This document shows positions 61,602-64,000 of a stretch of 64,000 bases of DNA, in pieces. The notes below the pieces were generated by a model, which saw only the letters and a program-made list of their open reading frames with translations, did no database searches and had not been told where the DNA came from. Made by a program: the position numbers and the translations under genes. The stretch lies in NCBI GenBank assembly GCA_003140175.1, contig PLJD01000023.1, forward strand, positions 194 through 64,193, written 5' to 3'. This DNA is from Actinomycetota bacterium (GTDB lineage: Bacteria; Actinomycetota; Acidimicrobiia; IMCC26256; PALSA-555). Every line of letters starts with the position of its first letter. Positions within the stretch are counted from its first letter, which is position 1.

Positions 61602-61638
61602 CACGACCGGGGCGGCCCGTGGGACCGCCCCGGTCGTG
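61602..61638 (-). terminator. Strong hairpin after the conserved 143-residue protein gene
   Basis: CACGACCGGGGCGG and CCGCCCCGGTCGTG form a perfect 14-base-pair stem with a 9-base loop, starting 16 bases after the stop at 61654. It lacks a T run. Its likely role is to end leftward transcription before the TetR operon promoter. Confidence 0.65.
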
Positions 61639-61653
61639 CGCCGATCGAGTGGT

Positions 61654-62085
61654 CTAGACCGCAGCCCAGTCGAGGGCGAGCGTGGACGGGTCGCTCGGGT
61701 CGACCCGAACGCCGATCTCTGCACCCGGCTGGAGACGGGCGAGGTACACCTGGGGCACCGCGTCGGTGAGCTTCGCCGCGTACGGGGCCTGGCCGGGAAC
61801 GGTGACCTGGAGGTCGAGGACGACCTGCGGGTTGAAGTTCACCAGCGTGCCGGTTTGGGCGACGTTCGTGACCGTGGCCCGCCCGGGGGTGCCGGTCTGG
61901 AGCAGGGCCTGGGACTTCTGGATGTCGGCCTGCATGGCCATGGCGTCGTCGACCGCGGAGCTGGCCCGGCTGATCGAGCTGGGCATGTCGCGCATCATGC
62001 CGATCATGCCGGTGCGCTTGCCCTGCGCCTTTTGGATTTCCTTGCCTTGGTCTTTCATCTTCTTGATGTCCTTGAACATTCCCAT
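61654..62085 (-). CDS. Conserved hypothetical protein
   Basis: 143 residues from the ATG at 62085. An amphipathic Lys/Met-rich N-terminal helix (M-F-K-D-I-K-K-M-K-D-Q-G-K-E-I-Q-K-A-Q) leads to a beta-rich C-terminal domain: G-R-A-T-V-T-N-V, T-G-T-L-V-N-F-N-P-Q-V-V-L-D-L-Q-V-T-V, P-Y-A-A, L-Q-P-G-A-E-I-G-V-R-V-D-P-S-D-P. I recall proteins of this type as uncharacterised in actinobacteria; no enzyme motif, TM segment or signal peptide is seen. Its two neighbours on this strand are TetR genes. Confidence 0.7.
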   Translation of the reverse strand: MGMFKDIKKMKDQGKEIQKAQGKRTGMIGMMRDMPSSISRASSAVDDAMAMQADIQKSQALLQTGTPGRATVTNVAQTGTLVNFNPQVVLDLQVTVPGQAPYAAKLTDAVPQVYLARLQPGAEIGVRVDPSDPSTLALDWAAV

Positions 62086-62177
62086 GCCGACCGCGCTCCT
62101 CGACGTGTAGGACCGGCCGGTGCCGGTCACCTGCACACCATTGTGGCCGCCCGTCGCCTCCGGGTCCTGAGTAACCG

Positions 62178-62786
62178 CTACTCAGCTGCCGGGGACCCGG
62201 GTTCGGGGGCGAGGATGCCCCCGAGGAGCTCGGTCGCGACGAGGGTGTGGAGGGCGGCGGGGTCTTCGAGGTCCCAGCGGCCCGGGGTGCCGATGAGCGA
62301 GAGGCCCATGCGGGCGAGGTAGTCGGCGGCCTGGTCGACGTCGACCCCGGGGCGCAGGCGGCCGGCTTCGGCTTCGACGGCCAGGAGGGGCCGCAGATAG
62401 TCGGTGATGTAGCGCAGCACCCGGTGCTGCTCGACGGTCATGAGGGGCAGCAGGGCTTCGGGTTCGGTGGCGAGGACCCGCTGGAGGACGGCGTGGTCGC
62501 GGACGGCCTGGTGGGCGTAGTGCAGCGCCGTCTCGAAGCGGGCCGCGAGGTCGGGGGCGGCGGCGACAGCGTCGGCGAGGCGGGCGAAGAACCGGGTCAT
62601 CTCCCAGCCGACCGCCTCGCGGAGGAGCTGGTCGCGCCCGCCGGGGAACATCCGGTAGATGGTCGCCCGAGAGACGCGGGACGCCTTGGCGACGTCGTCG
62701 AGGGTGGTTTTGGCGAGTCCGGCGTGCGCGATGCACGCGTAGGCGCCGGCGAGGACCGCGTCGCGAGGCTCGGCGGGAGCCGCCAC
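62178..62786 (-). CDS. TetR-family regulator
   Basis: 202 residues, GTG start nine bases after the dapB stop, so it is read from the dapB transcript. HTH: G-L-A-K-T-T-L-D-D-V-A-K-A-S-R-V-S-R-A-T-I-Y-R-M-F-P-G-G-R. The ligand domain includes A-T-E-P-E-A-L-L-P, reminiscent of the E-P-E-R-L-L-P of the second TetR nearby; the two look like paralogues. Its targets are unknown. Confidence 0.9.
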   Translation of the reverse strand: MAAPAEPRDAVLAGAYACIAHAGLAKTTLDDVAKASRVSRATIYRMFPGGRDQLLREAVGWEMTRFFARLADAVAAAPDLAARFETALHYAHQAVRDHAVLQRVLATEPEALLPLMTVEQHRVLRYITDYLRPLLAVEAEAGRLRPGVDVDQAADYLARMGLSLIGTPGRWDLEDPAALHTLVATELLGGILAPEPGSPAAE

Positions 62787-62795
62787 AGCCGCGGC

Positions 62796-63587
62796 TTAGA
62801 GGCCGAGCAGGGGGTCCAGGCCGACCGTGAGTCCGGGCCGGTCGGCCACCGCGCGCACTGCAAGGACAACGCCGGGCATGAACGACGATCGGTCCAGGCT
62901 GTCGTGGCGGATGGTCAGGGTCTGGCCCGCCGCGCCCAAGAGAACCTCCTGGTGGGCGACCAGACCTCGGAGCCGCAGCGAATGGACCCGGATCCCGGCT
63001 GGCCCTTCGCCCCCCCGGGCCCCCTCGAGGACGACCTGGCGGGTCGGGTCGGGGGCCCACTCCGATGAGGCGGCGGCCATGCGTTGCGCGGTGAGCAGCG
63101 CGGTGCCCGACGGGGCGTCGACCTTTTCGTCGTGGTGGAGTTCGATGATCTCCGCCGAATCGAAGAAGGGGGCCGCGAGCTCCGCGAATCGCATCATGAG
63201 CACGGCACCGATCGAGAAGTTCGGGGCAAGCACGGCGTTGGCTTTCGACGCTTCGAAGCGGATCCGCAGGGCGTCGAGCTCGTCGGCCCCGAAGCCAGTC
63301 GTTCCCACGACGGCGTGGACCCCGTGGTCGGCGCACCAGTCGAGATTCTTGCGGGCCGCGTCGACGACCGTGAAGTCCACGGCGACGTCGGCGTTCGCGT
63401 CGACGAGCGCGTCCGCTGATCCAGCAACTTGCAGGCCGGTGTCCGGGATGCCGAGCTGATGGAGATCGATCCCGGCGTGGTAGGGGTCGACGGCCGCGAC
63501 GAGCTCGACGGCGGGTTCGGCGGCGATGGCGGCGCAGACCGTGCGGCCCATGCGGCCGCCCGCTCCGAACACTCCGACGCGCGTCAC
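62796..63587 (-). CDS. dapB: 4-hydroxy-tetrahydrodipicolinate reductase
   Basis: 263 residues; the GTG start overlaps the preceding peptidase stop (GTGA). The N-terminal dinucleotide motif is V-G-V-F-G-A-G-G-R-M-G-R-T, followed by V-D-F-T, G-T-T-G-F and the signature E-L-H-H-D-E-K-V-D-A-P-S-G-T-A with the catalytic His and Lys. It catalyses the second committed step of the diaminopimelate/lysine pathway, together with dapD, dapC and dapF in this window; dapA is not here. Confidence 0.96.
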   Translation of the reverse strand: MTRVGVFGAGGRMGRTVCAAIAAEPAVELVAAVDPYHAGIDLHQLGIPDTGLQVAGSADALVDANADVAVDFTVVDAARKNLDWCADHGVHAVVGTTGFGADELDALRIRFEASKANAVLAPNFSIGAVLMMRFAELAAPFFDSAEIIELHHDEKVDAPSGTALLTAQRMAAASSEWAPDPTRQVVLEGARGGEGPAGIRVHSLRLRGLVAHQEVLLGAAGQTLTIRHDSLDRSSFMPGVVLAVRAVADRPGLTVGLDPLLGL

Positions 63588-64000
63588 GCCTGGAGGCTAG
63601 GCGCGCGTGCCGCGAAGCGCTGCTCGTCGAACGGTCCGACCGCGGCGAGGGTGCGGTCCGGGGCGGCAAGGACGCGCTCGACGACCCGGGTCACGTCGGC
63701 GGGTGTGACCGCGTCGACGCGGGCCACGAGCTCGTCGAGGCTGGGGACCTCACCGACGGTGATCTCGCTGCGGCCGAGGCGGTGCATCCGCGCGCCCGAG
63801 CTCTCCAGCGACAAGGCGAGCGAGCCGCGTAGGTGACCGCGGGCCGATTCGAGCTCCCGGTCCGTGACCCCGCCGTCCTCGACGATGCGGCGCAGTTCGG
63901 TGTCGAGCACGTCGAGCAGCTCGTCGACCCGTTCGGGGGAGGTTCCGGCCGAGACCGCCAACACGCCGGTCTCCTCGAGCGCGGCCCGGTAGGAGTACAC
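63584..64000 (-). CDS. M16-family zinc peptidase, C-terminal part (5' end outside the window)
   Basis: The last 138 codons; the frame is open to the right edge. The fragment shows the C-terminal half of a pitrilysin-type (M16B) domain: G-V-L-A-V-S-A-G-T-S-P-E-R-V, E-L-E-S-A-R-G-H-L-R-G-S-L-A-L-S-L-E-S and D-E-L-V-A-R-V-D-A-V-T-P-A-D-V. The H-x-x-E-H site would be outside. An M16 peptidase just before dapB is the common order in actinobacteria (after pnp). Confidence 0.85.
   Translation of the reverse strand: MYSYRAALEETGVLAVSAGTSPERVDELLDVLDTELRRIVEDGGVTDRELESARGHLRGSLALSLESSGARMHRLGRSEITVGEVPSLDELVARVDAVTPADVTRVVERVLAAPDRTLAAVGPFDEQRFAARAPSLQA

Overview
The window is a GC-rich (by eye roughly 70%), densely coded stretch of bacterial chromosome. 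I read it as an actinobacterium, possibly of the Acidimicrobiia. The reasons are the LexA boxes of the GAAC-N4-GTTC type, the lexA / LysM-protein / nrdR gene order, a B12-dependent ribonucleotide reductase, a CvnABCD conservon, frequent GTG starts, and apparently leaderless promoters. The class-level placement is inference. I see no tRNA, rRNA, CRISPR, IS element or prophage, and no gene-free stretch longer than 300 bases.

0-8 kb: the 3' end of an alpha/beta hydrolase gene, an ion-channel-like membrane protein and ArfB are followed by a complete five-gene peptide/nickel-type ABC importer operon (binding protein, two permeases, two ATPases). It has its own promoter and a strong inverted repeat just after the -10 box. 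8-19.5 kb: lon, fumC, a KDSR-like SDR, a DUF885 peptidase, an M3 oligoendopeptidase, a HelD-type helicase and a histidine phosphatase.

19.7-32 kb is an accessory, metabolism-rich region. Its highlight is a thioredoxin-fold selenoprotein gene (19678-20718). An in-frame TGA at 20089 replaces the first cysteine of the active site, giving the motif W-A-S-W-U-G-C, and a bacterial SECIS-like hairpin follows at the right distance. The gene is translationally coupled to an SMP-30 lactonase-like gene. Around it lie a zinc alcohol dehydrogenase, a PIG-L deacetylase, a CopD-like protein, two VOC proteins, an amidohydrolase, a FrnE-like DsbA protein, an extradiol-type dioxygenase, a TetR/MFS efflux pair, a flavin split-barrel protein and a TauD-type dioxygenase. 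This set fits degradation and detoxification of small organic compounds.

32-46 kb is the SOS, nucleotide and tRNA-modification core: nrdJ (with NrdR boxes), nrdR, a LysM/ChiZ/YneA-like SOS cell-division protein and divergent lexA with four LexA boxes in the shared control region. Then come dapD, dapC, hflX, dapF, miaA and miaB. The last four have stop/start overlaps of the form NTGA, and miaA appears to begin with CTG. A TauE/SafE transporter precedes recA, which carries a 361-residue homing-endonuclease intein and has a perfect LexA box upstream.

46-64 kb continues a gene order familiar from actinobacteria (M16 peptidase-dapB...rnj-ftsK-rimO-pgsA-cinA-thpR-recA). Insertions are a CvnABCD conservon, an SDR gene, and a TetR/ferritin-like operon with its own palindromic operator. 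In this stretch thyX, dapA and recX, often found in this order in relatives, are not present.
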